DNA of 64,000 nucleotides from the IMG/VR virus record IMGVR_UViG_3300050011_000061, positions 1 through 64,000 of that record. The stretch is one strand, 5' to 3'. Origin of the DNA: a virus. Made by a program: the position numbers and the translations under genes. The notes beneath the pieces are model-generated. The model saw only the letters and a program-made list of their open reading frames with translations. It was not told the DNA's origin and ran no database searches. Positions 40,889 to 48,527 of this stretch are shown in pieces. Positions within the stretch are counted from its first letter, which is position 1. Every line of letters begins with the position of its first letter.

Positions 40889-42019
40889 ATGACCGCTTAC
40901 AAATATCCCACGGCATTCAAGCACTGGTCGCATGAGGAGTACGACGCCATCAAACGCGTCGTGGCCTCCGACTGGCTGACCATGGGGTCGGAGACCGAGG
41001 CATTCGAGATCGAGCTGGCCGCCTACAACCAACGTAAGCACGCTATCTGCTGCAACTCGGGGTCGAGTGCCAACCTGCTGGCGGTGGCTGCGATGTATCT
41101 TGTCGGCAACGGTGGTTGGCGTCCGTACTCTTGCCTAGTGCCGGCGCTGGCGTGGGCGACTACTTACGCGCCGTTGGTACAGCATAACATCGACATGCAA
41201 TTGCTCGACTGTGACGACACCTGGAACGCCTGCAATTCTAATCTCTCGGCCACGGTGGAACCATACAACTTGTACGTCGCCTGTTCGATACTGGGAAACC
41301 CGTCGCAAAAACTGATCGACGCCGACAATGGTTTAGAGCGGGAAAAGTTTTTCTTCCTCAACGACAATTGCGAAGCTTTCGGCGCCGAAATCGACGGCCG
41401 CCCCACCGGCGCCTACGGCGACATGGCCACGCTTTCCTTCTTCCACTCACATCAACTCTCGGCAATAGAGGGCGGCTGCGTACTGACCGACGACGACGAG
41501 CTGGCGCGGCTGTGCCGCATCCTGCGCGACCACGGTGCTACACGGTCGGTTGAGAAAGCTAAGAAATTCGAAGACGAATATAATTTCGTTCTTTTTGGCT
41601 ACAACCTTCGCCCAGCCGAGATCAACATGGCGGTTGGCCGCGAACAGCTAAAGAAGATGGCGCTGTTCCGCACCGCGCGGCGACAGAACTGGTACCAGTT
41701 CAAGAAGCTGACCGAGGGGCTGCCGATAACAATGCCGCGGGAGAACGGGTTGATAAATCCGTTCGGGATACACTGGACCATGAACAACGAGAAGCAACGC
41801 GCCCCCTTGGTCCAGGCGTTCCGGGCCGCTGGCGTCGACTGCCGGCTACCCACCGGGGGCAGCTTTCATTTGCACGAGTACGGCAAGCCCTGGGCCGACC
41901 AGCTAACACCAAACGCCGACCGCATCCACCGCGCTGGCTTGTTCATTGGAAATGCGCCCTACCCCATCCCTGAGCTAATCGAACTGGCGGTCGGCGTCAT
42001 TGAGGAGGTACTGGAATGA
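40889..42019 (+). CDS. DegT/ColD-family PLP enzyme with catalytic Lys replaced by His (3-dehydratase-like)
   Basis: 376 residues, fold type I DegT/DnrJ/EryC1/StrS family. SDWLTMGSETEAFE, CCNSGSSANLLA and the PLP-ring Asp in FFLNDNCEAFGAEIDGR are in place. The active-site segment reads SFFHSHQLSAIEGG, where aminotransferases have SFxxxKxxxxGEGG: the Schiff-base Lys is His (H188). That change is the mark of ColD and E1/RfbH-type sugar 3-dehydratases. A role in making a 3-deoxy keto-sugar nucleotide is therefore likely. The catalytic assignment rests on this single, ungapped alignment. Confidence 0.8.
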   Translation: MTAYKYPTAFKHWSHEEYDAIKRVVASDWLTMGSETEAFEIELAAYNQRKHAICCNSGSSANLLAVAAMYLVGNGGWRPYSCLVPALAWATTYAPLVQHNIDMQLLDCDDTWNACNSNLSATVEPYNLYVACSILGNPSQKLIDADNGLEREKFFFLNDNCEAFGAEIDGRPTGAYGDMATLSFFHSHQLSAIEGGCVLTDDDELARLCRILRDHGATRSVEKAKKFEDEYNFVLFGYNLRPAEINMAVGREQLKKMALFRTARRQNWYQFKKLTEGLPITMPRENGLINPFGIHWTMNNEKQRAPLVQAFRAAGVDCRLPTGGSFHLHEYGKPWADQLTPNADRIHRAGLFIGNAPYPIPELIELAVGVIEEVLE

Positions 42020-42225
42020 TTGAATTTTGGTGTATTACAGAAACTAAAACCAACTATATTGGAGTAGCGTCTAGCCTTGAAGGCGTAATGTACATTTTTG
42101 CTAATGCAGATCCGGCTATGGTTCAATTGGTTTTGTGCGTTGACGTTCCAAGATGTATGTACGTTTCGTCTGTATATGAAGCACAGCAGTTTTTTAAGAA
42201 TCAACAGCTGGAAGGTGGGTCATGA
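42016..42225 (+). CDS. 69-aa hypothetical protein
   Basis: Coupled to the PLP enzyme gene by ATGA. MIEFWCITETKTNYIGVASS, LEGVMYIFANADPAMVQLVL; beta-rich, no motif. Low-GC relative to its neighbours (TTAAGAATCAACAG-type codons), a hint of separate origin. Confidence 0.5.
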   Translation: MIEFWCITETKTNYIGVASSLEGVMYIFANADPAMVQLVLCVDVPRCMYVSSVYEAQQFFKNQQLEGGS

Positions 42226-42344
42226 AAAACGCAGAGCGACTTATCTACTTCGTCAACCACTGCGTGGTGATCGTTGTTATGCTTGCGGTGGCTACCCTGG
42301 TCTTCGGCTTTCACATTGGCCATGTCGGATGGTGGTTCAGATGA
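42222..42344 (+). CDS. 40-aa membrane microprotein
   Basis: ATG 42222 and TGA 42342-42344 overlap the genes on both sides (ATGA each). One hydrophobic helix (VVIVVMLAVATLVFGFHIGH) with a positively charged N-terminus (KNAER). Confidence 0.45.
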   Translation: MKNAERLIYFVNHCVVIVVMLAVATLVFGFHIGHVGWWFR

Positions 42345-42541
42345 GCCCATTTCACATTCACAAGTACGAGACGATGCTAGAGATGGACGACTTCCATCTG
42401 ACGTGCCGCTGCGGCGACGAGTGCTCGTCCATAGCAGCCGCTCTTGGTATGACCGAGAGGTCCAAGGAGATGGTGGCCAACCGCATCGCCTGGCTGGCAT
42501 TAGCGATGACTGCCATCGGGCTGGTATGGGTGGTGGCATGA
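42341..42541 (+). CDS. 66-aa protein with CxC motif and C-terminal membrane helix
   Basis: ATG 42341 (ATGA overlap). MSPFHIHKYETMLEMDDFHL followed by TCRCGDECSS, then a C-terminal hydrophobic helix (RIAWLALAMTAIGLVWVVA). The TGA overlaps the SDR start (ATGA). Function unknown. Confidence 0.5.
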   Translation: MSPFHIHKYETMLEMDDFHLTCRCGDECSSIAAALGMTERSKEMVANRIAWLALAMTAIGLVWVVA

Positions 42542-43470
42542 ATATATTAGTGATCGGCGGCGCCGGCTATATTGGCAGCATCCTAGTCGAGCACCTGCTC
42601 GGCCAGGGCTGCCACAAGGTTGTTGTGCTAGATAATTTTATGTACGGGCAAAATTCGTTAGCTCACCTGTGCCACAACCCCAATCTGGAGATTGTACGGG
42701 GAGATGCAAGATCGGAAGACACTCTGATGCCGCTAGTTCTTCGCGCTGACGCCGTGATTCCGCTGGCTGCCATCGTAGGTGCGCCGGCCTGCGATGCTGA
42801 CTATGCGGCGGCTTATTCGACAAATTACGGCGCCGTCAGAACGTTGTGCAATTTGATGGGAGACTCTCAACTCCTCGTCATTCCAGTAACGAACAGTGGT
42901 TACGGCGTCGGCACCGACGGCGAGTGTACCGAAGAGTCGCCGCTCAGTCCCATCAGCCTCTACGGCCGCCTCAAGGTGCAGGCTGAAAAGGTCGCCATGT
43001 TCCGCGCCAACTCCATCTCCCTTCGTCTCGCCACCGTATTCGGCATGTCGCCGAGAATAAGGTTGGATCTCCTTGTTAATGACTTCGTCTACCGCGCCGT
43101 GCGCGACCGCTTTATCGTGCTGTTTGAGGAGCATTTCCGGCGCAACTACGTCCACGTCCGCGACGTGGCGGACGCCTTCACGCACGCATTGACTAAGTTC
43201 GACGTCATGAGGGGCCAGGTCTACAACGTCGGCCTCAGCTCGGCCAACATTAGCAAGCGCGAGCTGGTCGTCAAGATAAAGCAGCACGTGCCGGGTTTGT
43301 TCTTTGTCGGCGCCGACGTGGGGGAAGACCCGGACAAGCGCGACTACGTGGTCAGCAACGCCAAGATTGAGGCTACCGGCTGGCGAGCAACGCGGTCGCT
43401 GGATCAGGGGATTGAGGAGCTGGTCAAGGGGTATCAGATGCTACGAGATGGAAAATACAGGAACGCATAG
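42538..43470 (+). CDS. NAD-dependent epimerase/dehydratase (extended SDR)
   Basis: 310 residues from ATG 42538. The Rossmann motif GGAGYIGS is at the N-terminus, the active-site YxxxK is YGRLK (after SPISLYGRLKVQAE), preceded by NSGYGVG. RNYVHVRDVADAF is the family's C-terminal substrate-domain signature. Such enzymes act on NDP-sugars (epimerisation, 4,6-dehydration). With the ThDP and ColD-like enzymes it supplies or modifies a keto-sugar nucleotide. Substrate not determined. Confidence 0.82.
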   Translation: MNILVIGGAGYIGSILVEHLLGQGCHKVVVLDNFMYGQNSLAHLCHNPNLEIVRGDARSEDTLMPLVLRADAVIPLAAIVGAPACDADYAAAYSTNYGAVRTLCNLMGDSQLLVIPVTNSGYGVGTDGECTEESPLSPISLYGRLKVQAEKVAMFRANSISLRLATVFGMSPRIRLDLLVNDFVYRAVRDRFIVLFEEHFRRNYVHVRDVADAFTHALTKFDVMRGQVYNVGLSSANISKRELVVKIKQHVPGLFFVGADVGEDPDKRDYVVSNAKIEATGWRATRSLDQGIEELVKGYQMLRDGKYRNA

Positions 43471-43480
43471 GAGAACGAAA

Positions 43481-43819
43481 ATGGTATTTCACGTTGGGCA
43501 GAAGGTGGTGTGTGTGGATGCGGATGATACCTCAGCGCATGGGCGCAAGGAACTTAGCGAGGGATCGGTTTACACCGTGAGATGGGTTGGACAGAATGAC
43601 AGAAAGCACCCTGCGCGGCCAGAATTAAGCAACACGGTTGGCGTGCGTCTTATTGAAATCCCAATCCGATCGCATGGCGATAATCCATTTAGCGCGCTGC
43701 GCTTCCGCCCTCTTGTCTCCAAATCCACCGAAACCGGCATGGCAATCCTGCGCGAAATTCTTGATCGCGAGAACGTCGACGACAAAGTCTCTGACGTCAT
43801 TGAGATTGTATTTAAATGA
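43481..43819 (+). CDS. 112-aa hypothetical protein
   Basis: ATG 43481 with TAGGAG eight bases upstream; the long upstream in-frame extension overlaps the SDR gene and is rejected. MVFHVGQKVVCVDADDTSAH and GSVYTVRWVGQNDRKHPARP suggest a small beta barrel. Acidic C-terminus (LDRENVDDKVSDVIEI). No motif recognised. Confidence 0.5.
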   Translation: MVFHVGQKVVCVDADDTSAHGRKELSEGSVYTVRWVGQNDRKHPARPELSNTVGVRLIEIPIRSHGDNPFSALRFRPLVSKSTETGMAILREILDRENVDDKVSDVIEIVFK

Positions 43820-44808
43820 TCATCTCCAAGACCCCATTCCGCATCTCGCTTTTCGGAGGTGGCTCCGACTATCCCGCTCACTTCAAGGAGCATGGTGGCG
43901 CGGTGCTGGGCTTTGCCATCGATAAGTACTGCTGGATCACAGTACGTCGACTGCCTCCCTTTTTCTCACACAAATCCAGGATCGCCTACACTAAGATTGA
44001 ACTGGTCAAGGACAACGCCGATATCGTTCACCCATCAGTCAAGGCTGTTCTCCAAACTCTCGACGCTAAGCAGGGGCTGGAGATCCACCACGACGCCGAC
44101 ATCCCGGCCAAGTCTGGCATGGGATCGTCCTCGGCCTTTACGGTAGGGCTGCTCCACGCCATGGCCGCGCTCAACGGGGCCATGATCACCAAGCGGGAGC
44201 TGGCCGACCGGGCCATCCACGTCGAGCAGGAAGTCATCAGGGAGAACGTCGGCTGCCAGGACCAGATCTGGGCGGCCTACGGCGGCCTCAACAAGATCGA
44301 GTTCTACCCAGACCGCGCCTACTCGGTGCAGCCAGTCATTCTAAAGGAAGAGCGGCGCAAGGAGTTCGAGGCGTCGCTGGCGTTGTACTTCACCGGTTTC
44401 TCGCGCATCGCCAGTGAGGTGGCGGGTGCCCAGATAGCGCGTGCCAAGGTCAATGCCGGTCGCTTGCTGGTTATGCAGAAGATGGTAGACGACGGTCTTG
44501 GGCTACTGGCATCCGACGCACCGCTGAGCTACTTAGGAGAGATGCTGCACCACTCGTGGATGTTCAAGCGCGAATTGGCGCCCAACATATCTGATGCAAA
44601 GATAGACGAGATCTACCAGACCGGTCTGGCCGCGGGGGCCTGGGGCGGCAAGCTGCTGGGGGCCGGAGCTGGCGGCTTCATGCTGTTCATGGTGGGGCCA
44701 GGCGAGCGGGCTAAATTACGCGAGGCTATGCGTGGCTTAATTGAGGTAGGCGTGCGGATCGACGATGATGGTTCTAAAATAGTACTGTATCAACCGAATG
44801 GGTTGTGA
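43816..44808 (+). CDS. GHMP kinase, D-glycero-D-manno-heptose 7-phosphate kinase-like
   Basis: 330 residues. The N-terminus SKTPFRISLFGGGSDYPAHF and the ATP-binding PAKSGMGSSSAFTVGLLHAM (P-x-x-x-G-x-G-S-S) mark a GHMP kinase; QDQIWAAYGGLNKIEFYPD and GKLLGAGAGGFMLFMVGP (motif 3) follow. The N-terminal signature is that of HddA/heptokinases that phosphorylate heptose 7-phosphate for GDP- or ADP-heptose synthesis. GmhA/GmhB/HddC partners are not seen in the window. ATGA-coupled to the preceding gene. The heptose assignment is by family resemblance. Confidence 0.8.
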   Translation: MIISKTPFRISLFGGGSDYPAHFKEHGGAVLGFAIDKYCWITVRRLPPFFSHKSRIAYTKIELVKDNADIVHPSVKAVLQTLDAKQGLEIHHDADIPAKSGMGSSSAFTVGLLHAMAALNGAMITKRELADRAIHVEQEVIRENVGCQDQIWAAYGGLNKIEFYPDRAYSVQPVILKEERRKEFEASLALYFTGFSRIASEVAGAQIARAKVNAGRLLVMQKMVDDGLGLLASDAPLSYLGEMLHHSWMFKRELAPNISDAKIDEIYQTGLAAGAWGGKLLGAGAGGFMLFMVGPGERAKLREAMRGLIEVGVRIDDDGSKIVLYQPNGL

Positions 44809-45038
44809 ACAGCGTTAAAGTGAGCTACGATATCTACGGAATAGGGAACATGACCCGCGACGAGCAGCACGCCGTTTGGATAGTTTTATCGAAGCAAATC
44901 GATGCGCTTCGTCCGCGAGTTAATGCTGCTTATGACGTTTGGAATAAATCCTGCACTGAACTTGATAAGCTGGAACGCGAACGAAGCAGACTTTGGCGTG
45001 AATGGGTCGATGAATTCAGCGAAAGTATTGCTCAGTAA
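44805..45038 (+). CDS. 77-aa coiled-coil-like hypothetical protein
   Basis: GTG 44805 overlaps the kinase stop (GTGA). Helical, charged (LRPRVNAAYDVWNKSCTELD, KLERERSRLWREWVDEFSES). An ATG at 44850 is an alternative start. Function unknown. Confidence 0.5.
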   Translation: MNSVKVSYDIYGIGNMTRDEQHAVWIVLSKQIDALRPRVNAAYDVWNKSCTELDKLERERSRLWREWVDEFSESIAQ

Positions 45039-45059
45039 CGGGACATTAGGGAGGCTGAC

Positions 45060-45248
45060 TTGGGAAGCGTTTGGGACGATACGCTTTGGTATCACCAACA
45101 AGAGCGGGAACGGTGGAGCAAGGAACGAGAGAAGTTGCGGGGCGCCCTAAAGGCTATTGATAAGCTGGCCGTGTCTCACCAAAAGGGCGCAATCGGAGAA
45201 GCTCAAAAAATAGCTCGCGCTGGGTTAAGGGAAACAGAACCCCAGTAA
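45060..45248 (+). CDS. 62-aa helical protein, TTG start
   Basis: TTG 45060 after the GGGAGGCTGACTTG leader shared by several small genes here. MGSVWDDTLWYHQQERERWS, then an all-helical charged chain (REKLRGALKAIDKLAVSHQK). Coiled-coil-like; function unknown. Confidence 0.45.
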   Translation: MGSVWDDTLWYHQQERERWSKEREKLRGALKAIDKLAVSHQKGAIGEAQKIARAGLRETEPQ

Positions 45249-45269
45249 TACGGAAACATGGAGGCTGAC

Positions 45270-45455
45270 TTGGCAAAAAAGAAAAAACCATCGACGCTAT
45301 ACATACCCGTCAAAGATTACGGCGATGAATGGATCAACCGGCTCGCTGCGGTTTGTGTGCTTCTAGGAAAAATGAGCGGTGATGAACGGGTAGCCTGTCT
45401 TGGATTTCTACAAGGCAAATATAACGCCGACTGGCCGCGCGATGCTGAATATTAG
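45270..45455 (+). CDS. 61-aa hypothetical protein, TTG start
   Basis: The leader GGAGGCTGACTTG places the start at TTG 45270; an upstream ATG at 45258 forms part of the ribosome site and is less likely. Lys-rich N-terminus (AKKKKPSTLYIPVKDYGDEW) and a helical end. Resembles small accessory phage proteins; no family recognised. Confidence 0.45.
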   Translation: MAKKKKPSTLYIPVKDYGDEWINRLAAVCVLLGKMSGDERVACLGFLQGKYNADWPRDAEY

Positions 45456-45492
45456 AAGCGAACCACTGAATTGACAGAATATGGAGGTTGAC

Positions 45493-45774
45493 TTGAGCAA
45501 AATTTATCTCGTTCAAGGAAATTGCGGCGAATATAGCGATTACCGAGAATGGGTCATCTGCGCCTATCGTGATGAAGCGATGGCTAAGGATCATGCAGTC
45601 CGTGCAAAACAGTGGCTTCAGCAGAATGTCACTAACGACACGCCTTATGACGAGCGCGATGAAATGAAAAATCCTTACGATTGTGCCGAGGACTATAGTT
45701 ATGGGGCCGACCCTCAAACTAGTTGGACCGCCTACGGTGTCGAAATAAGGAAGTCTCTGCCGAAAGAAAAATGA
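45493..45774 (+). CDS. 93-aa hypothetical protein, TTG start
   Basis: TTG 45493 after GGAGGTTGACTTG. SKIYLVQGNCGEYSDYREWV, then a helix (AMAKDHAVRAKQWLQQNV) and an acidic Tyr-rich end. Beta-alpha small protein, possibly of the type that binds small ligands; unassigned. Confidence 0.45.
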   Translation: MSKIYLVQGNCGEYSDYREWVICAYRDEAMAKDHAVRAKQWLQQNVTNDTPYDERDEMKNPYDCAEDYSYGADPQTSWTAYGVEIRKSLPKEK

Positions 45775-45806
45775 ACCCCGGTAACGACTGAACATGGAGG
45801 TTAAAA

Positions 45807-45992
45807 ATGGCATTAATCCTAGGCGGCATAGTTGCCATCGGGACCGTTGTGGTTCTGGTTCTTATCATCGGAGCCGACATGATGAGCGATAATCCATCGG
45901 CGTCAATTTCGCCAGTTCCAACTGCTGTCATAGGCTTTGGTCTTGCCGCAATTTTAATAGCAAGCCACTGGGGTCCTCATATTGGGTGGTGA
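45807..45992 (+). CDS. 61-aa two-helix membrane protein
   Basis: ATG 45807 with GGAGG six bases before. Two hydrophobic segments (GGIVAIGTVVVLVLIIGADM and IGFGLAAILIASHW). Size and layout fit a small phage membrane protein of unknown role. Confidence 0.5.
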   Translation: MALILGGIVAIGTVVVLVLIIGADMMSDNPSASISPVPTAVIGFGLAAILIASHWGPHIGW

Positions 45993-46023
45993 GCCACCAT
46001 AACGTCGCGATAGGGATGCTGAG

Positions 46024-46305
46024 ATGAAACTAGACGAAGCCCACAAGAAGGTTCTTGCTGCGCTAACTGAAAGCTACAGCAGTTACGAGGACTTTTGTTT
46101 TGTGGGGTTTGCCACCGTCTGCGAAAGGACAGGTCTAGACCGAAAACAGGTACGCCGATCCTGCCGATTTTTGAAGCGCAAGGGATTGGCCACGTTTGGG
46201 CAAGGATTATGGACAGAGGCCGGTGAACCGGCTGGTAGTGGGTATGCGGCGACGAAAGACGGCGCTGCATTAGTAGAGGCGGAAACTGGAATGCAGCATT
46301 TATGA
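46024..46305 (+). CDS. Winged-helix DNA-binding protein (93 aa)
   Basis: AFTER MKLDEAHKKVLAALTESYSS comes FATVCERTGLDRKQVRRSCR and FLKRKGLATFGQGLWTEAGE, a winged-helix recognition unit with wing, as in small MarR/ArsR-like or phage replication-initiator HTH domains. Gly-rich end with SGYAATKDGAALVEAE. The gene is likely a regulator in this operon. Confidence 0.6.
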   Translation: MKLDEAHKKVLAALTESYSSYEDFCFVGFATVCERTGLDRKQVRRSCRFLKRKGLATFGQGLWTEAGEPAGSGYAATKDGAALVEAETGMQHL

Positions 46306-46415
46306 CAGAAGGCACGATGGTCAATTCTGCTATGGGCGAGTGGGGACTGCACAACCTTCGCATATTGGTGTTTGCGATGGCGCCGCAGATCGCGTTTTGG
46401 GGACATGAAATTTAG
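46302..46415 (+). CDS. 37-aa peptide
   Basis: ATG 46302 overlaps the preceding stop (ATGA). MTEGTMVNSAMGEWGLHNLR then a hydrophobic stretch. Supported only by coupling and the absence of a better use of the gap. Confidence 0.35.
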   Translation: MTEGTMVNSAMGEWGLHNLRILVFAMAPQIAFWGHEI

Positions 46416-46424
46416 GAGAGTGGT

Positions 46425-46760
46425 ATGGTCAAAGAAGCCAAAATGACAGCAACGGAACACACGCTGCCACCGCTCAACATATCGACGCCAGAGGCGGCGA
46501 GGAAGTCGGCTGCCAATCTTTGGAGTTGGAGAGACGGTGTTCGCGTTTACAATCGCGTTCTTTCCACCGCAGAAATAGTCGCAATCTATAATCAAGGCTA
46601 TGAACTATATCACACAGAAATAACAGACGACCTGAATCATCAACTTGATCGGGTATATCTGGATTTACTCGCCTTCACCTCACCCAACGCCCATGAAAGC
46701 GCAGCACTCCGCGAAGCCGCGCTGGCAGACATAGAAAAGTTGAAGGAAATGCTGGCATGA
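46425..46760 (+). CDS. 111-aa protein with LamG-like segment
   Basis: ATG 46425 with TAGGAG before it. WSWRDGVRVYNRVLSTAEIV followed by AIYNQGYE resembles the 'DdvRiYnRaLSaaEIaalYn' strand of LamG/concanavalin-like lectin domains, but only this fragment is present, in a protein too small for the fold. The rest is helical (HESAALREAALADIEKLKEM). Possibly a remnant. Confidence 0.45.
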   Translation: MVKEAKMTATEHTLPPLNISTPEAARKSAANLWSWRDGVRVYNRVLSTAEIVAIYNQGYELYHTEITDDLNHQLDRVYLDLLAFTSPNAHESAALREAALADIEKLKEMLA

Positions 46761-46990
46761 CTTGGCAACCGATTGAGACGGCACCGAAGGATGGCAGCCT
46801 GATAGTATTGGCAGATTATTCCGGCTTCCGCGAACGCGGTAAAGATGGAATGTGGATTGCTACTGGGTGCTGGCTGGCCCCGGAAAGTGATCTTGAGAAA
46901 GGACGATGGTGGGATCGGATAGAATATCTTTACACACCCACTCACTGGATGCCTCTACCAGAACCGCCAATGCTCAGTGAACCACCATAA
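46757..46990 (+). CDS. DUF551 family protein, copy 1 (77 aa)
   Basis: ATG 46757 (ATGA overlap). Starts MTWQPIETAPKDGSLIVLAD and ends THWMPLPEPPMLSEPP, the two conserved ends of DUF551 (W.pietaPkdg ... tHWmplPepP). A second copy lies at 48068. Small phage and prophage proteins of unknown function. Confidence 0.75.
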   Translation: MTWQPIETAPKDGSLIVLADYSGFRERGKDGMWIATGCWLAPESDLEKGRWWDRIEYLYTPTHWMPLPEPPMLSEPP

Positions 46991-47052
46991 CCAAATACAA
47001 GCGACGTAGCGTTGATTTCATTGGGTTTGGGGTGGCGTAGATAGGAGCGACC

Positions 47053-47256
47053 ATGCTTCATCGCGGGCTGCATGTCTGGTCACTCAAGCGCTACTGCGTG
47101 ACAGTCATGGACTGTTGGACGCCGCTGCGACTGTTCTGGACAAGGGATGCGGCAATCCGCTGGCGCGATAAGATCGGTAAGGCTGCCAACGCCTACAGAT
47201 GGCATAGTAACATTAAGACCTGGATTGAAATGTCCCGCGATTGGGACGAACAATAA
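47053..47256 (+). CDS. 67-aa hypothetical protein
   Basis: AGGAGCGACC precedes ATG 47053. Trp/Arg-rich (HVWSLKRYCVTVMDCWTPLR, LFWTRDAAIRWRDKIGKAAN). No domain recognised. Confidence 0.45.
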   Translation: MLHRGLHVWSLKRYCVTVMDCWTPLRLFWTRDAAIRWRDKIGKAANAYRWHSNIKTWIEMSRDWDEQ

Positions 47257-47296
47257 TGAATCGACGCTCAGTAACCAGTGGTTATGGAGGTTGATT

Positions 47297-47413
47297 ATGC
47301 AACGGATGAAACGATGGTTTTATTGGCGCGTAATTTGGCTGAATGACCGAACCAATGGCCGGTATTCTCGCCTTCAATCGAGACTTTGGGTAGCCGGCTG
47401 GGGCGACTACTAA
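47297..47413 (+). CDS. 38-aa tryptophan-rich basic peptide
   Basis: ATG 47297 after the GGAGGTTGATT leader. MQRMKRWFYWRVIWLNDRTN, then RLQSRLWVAGWGDY: short, basic and aromatic. Belongs to the same leader family as its neighbours. Confidence 0.4.
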   Translation: MQRMKRWFYWRVIWLNDRTNGRYSRLQSRLWVAGWGDY

Positions 47414-47447
47414 TCAAGTGACACCCATAGAGGAGAGGACAGGGAAC

Positions 47448-47636
47448 GTGACCCAATTTGACCCGGACTGTGACCACATAGGCGATCTGATCGAGAGCAT
47501 CCCGCCGCCGACCGAGCAGCAAATCAAAGTAGGGATGCTCGCCATTGATTATTACTACGACGGCAAAAAGGACCCTGACTTTGAAGGATCGGTAGCCTCG
47601 GTCTATCGAGCCATGAAGGCGCTAGAGCCAAAATGA
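47448..47636 (+). CDS. 62-aa acidic hypothetical protein
   Basis: I use GTG 47448, which has GAGGAGAGGACAGGGAAC upstream, over an in-frame GTG at 47418. FDPDCDHIGDLIESIPPPTE and an EQQIKVGMLAIDYYYDGKKD helix. No domain recognised. Confidence 0.45.
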   Translation: MTQFDPDCDHIGDLIESIPPPTEQQIKVGMLAIDYYYDGKKDPDFEGSVASVYRAMKALEPK

Positions 47637-47719
47637 ACCACTATGATGGCTAGACACCGAGCATTATTACATGGTGGCAAAAGCTAATGTCGATTTTTTC
47701 GACCGATTAGGAGGTTGAC

Positions 47720-47944
47720 TTGTTTCTGAAAATTCTATTCGGCATCAACATTGTCCTAGCTTGGATAATTTCGCATGGGGGCGCGTTCGCGGACGGATGC
47801 AAACCAATGTGGAGATGGCCGCGACCTGCTGGCGCGCCGGAATGGGATACAGACTTTAATGGACGCTGGCGGATGTACTTTACTTGGATTGCGACGATCA
47901 TGGACGTGACGATAGCGGCGTTGCTGATACGCCACTTTGTATGA
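47720..47944 (+). CDS. 74-aa membrane protein, TTG start
   Basis: TTG 47720 after AGGAGGTTGACTTG. An N-terminal hydrophobic segment (FLKILFGINIVLAWIISHGG) and a C-terminal one (FTWIATIMDVTIAALLIRHF) flank a Pro/Trp-rich loop (CKPMWRWPRPAGAPEW). Function unknown. Confidence 0.45.
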   Translation: MFLKILFGINIVLAWIISHGGAFADGCKPMWRWPRPAGAPEWDTDFNGRWRMYFTWIATIMDVTIAALLIRHFV

Positions 47945-48067
47945 ACATCGCAATGCAGCGGGTATTCGGAAGTTATGGCTGTGAAGGGGTCGCACCCCGG
48001 ACGCAAGACCCATAGAGGGTGCAGCCGCCAGAATGAAGCCGGATAAGCAGCGGATAGGGAGACTTAA

Positions 48068-48280
48068 ATGAGCGAATGGCAGCCGATTGAGACAGCGCCT
48101 AAAGATGGAACCGTCGTTAGGCTTTATATTCCCGGCCATCCCGAGTTAGAGGGCATGACAGGGCGGTGGGATATGTTTTATAAAGATTGGGCAGCTCATC
48201 CTATGCCGATGACGCTTGGTAAAGAGAAGTCAGTACCAGATCCAATTTATTGGATGCCATTACCAGAGCCGCCAAAGTAA
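48068..48280 (+). CDS. DUF551 family protein, copy 2 (70 aa)
   Basis: ATG 48068 with GGGAG before it. MSEWQPIETAPKDGTVVRLY at the start and IYWMPLPEPPK at the end match DUF551 and the copy at 46757; the middle differs. Two paralogues in 1.5 kb suggest local duplication and divergence. Confidence 0.7.
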   Translation: MSEWQPIETAPKDGTVVRLYIPGHPELEGMTGRWDMFYKDWAAHPMPMTLGKEKSVPDPIYWMPLPEPPK

Positions 48281-48311
48281 CCCGCCATATCATCACAACT
48301 AGGAGGTTAAC

Positions 48312-48473
48312 TTGCAGGAGGAGACACTAACTACGGTGAGAGGAGAACTAGATCGCTTGCAATCTTGCGCGCGGATAATTGCTGCCAAACTATCGAAGCG
48401 CGCTGAGGCTTCTCCGCCGGCCACCCGTGAATTTCTCCGTCAACTCGCCAACGAATTGCTAGAATCGCTTTAA
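48312..48473 (+). CDS. 53-aa helical peptide, TTG start
   Basis: AGGAGGTTAACTTG places the start at TTG 48312. MQEETLTTVRGELDRLQSCA then RIIAAKLSKRAEAS and a C-terminal helix. The stop codon lies in the loop of a 14-bp hairpin. Confidence 0.45.
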   Translation: MQEETLTTVRGELDRLQSCARIIAAKLSKRAEASPPATREFLRQLANELLESL

Positions 48474-48491
48474 GCCGAGCGATTCTAGCAA
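48456..48491. other. 14-bp perfect hairpin at the end of the 53-aa gene
   Basis: TTGCTAGAATCGCT (48456-48469) pairs exactly with AGCGATTCTAGCAA (48478-48491) around an 8-base loop that includes the TAA stop. No T-run follows, so it is not a typical intrinsic terminator. Confidence 0.5.
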
Positions 48492-48527
48492 AATGACCCA
48501 CATAATTACCTGAATATGGAGGCTGCC

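Noticed and set aside
47941-48015. Possible 24-aa gene with an ATGA overlap to the 74-aa gene
   Set aside because: Only the overlap supports it; the peptide has no pattern and no ribosome site.
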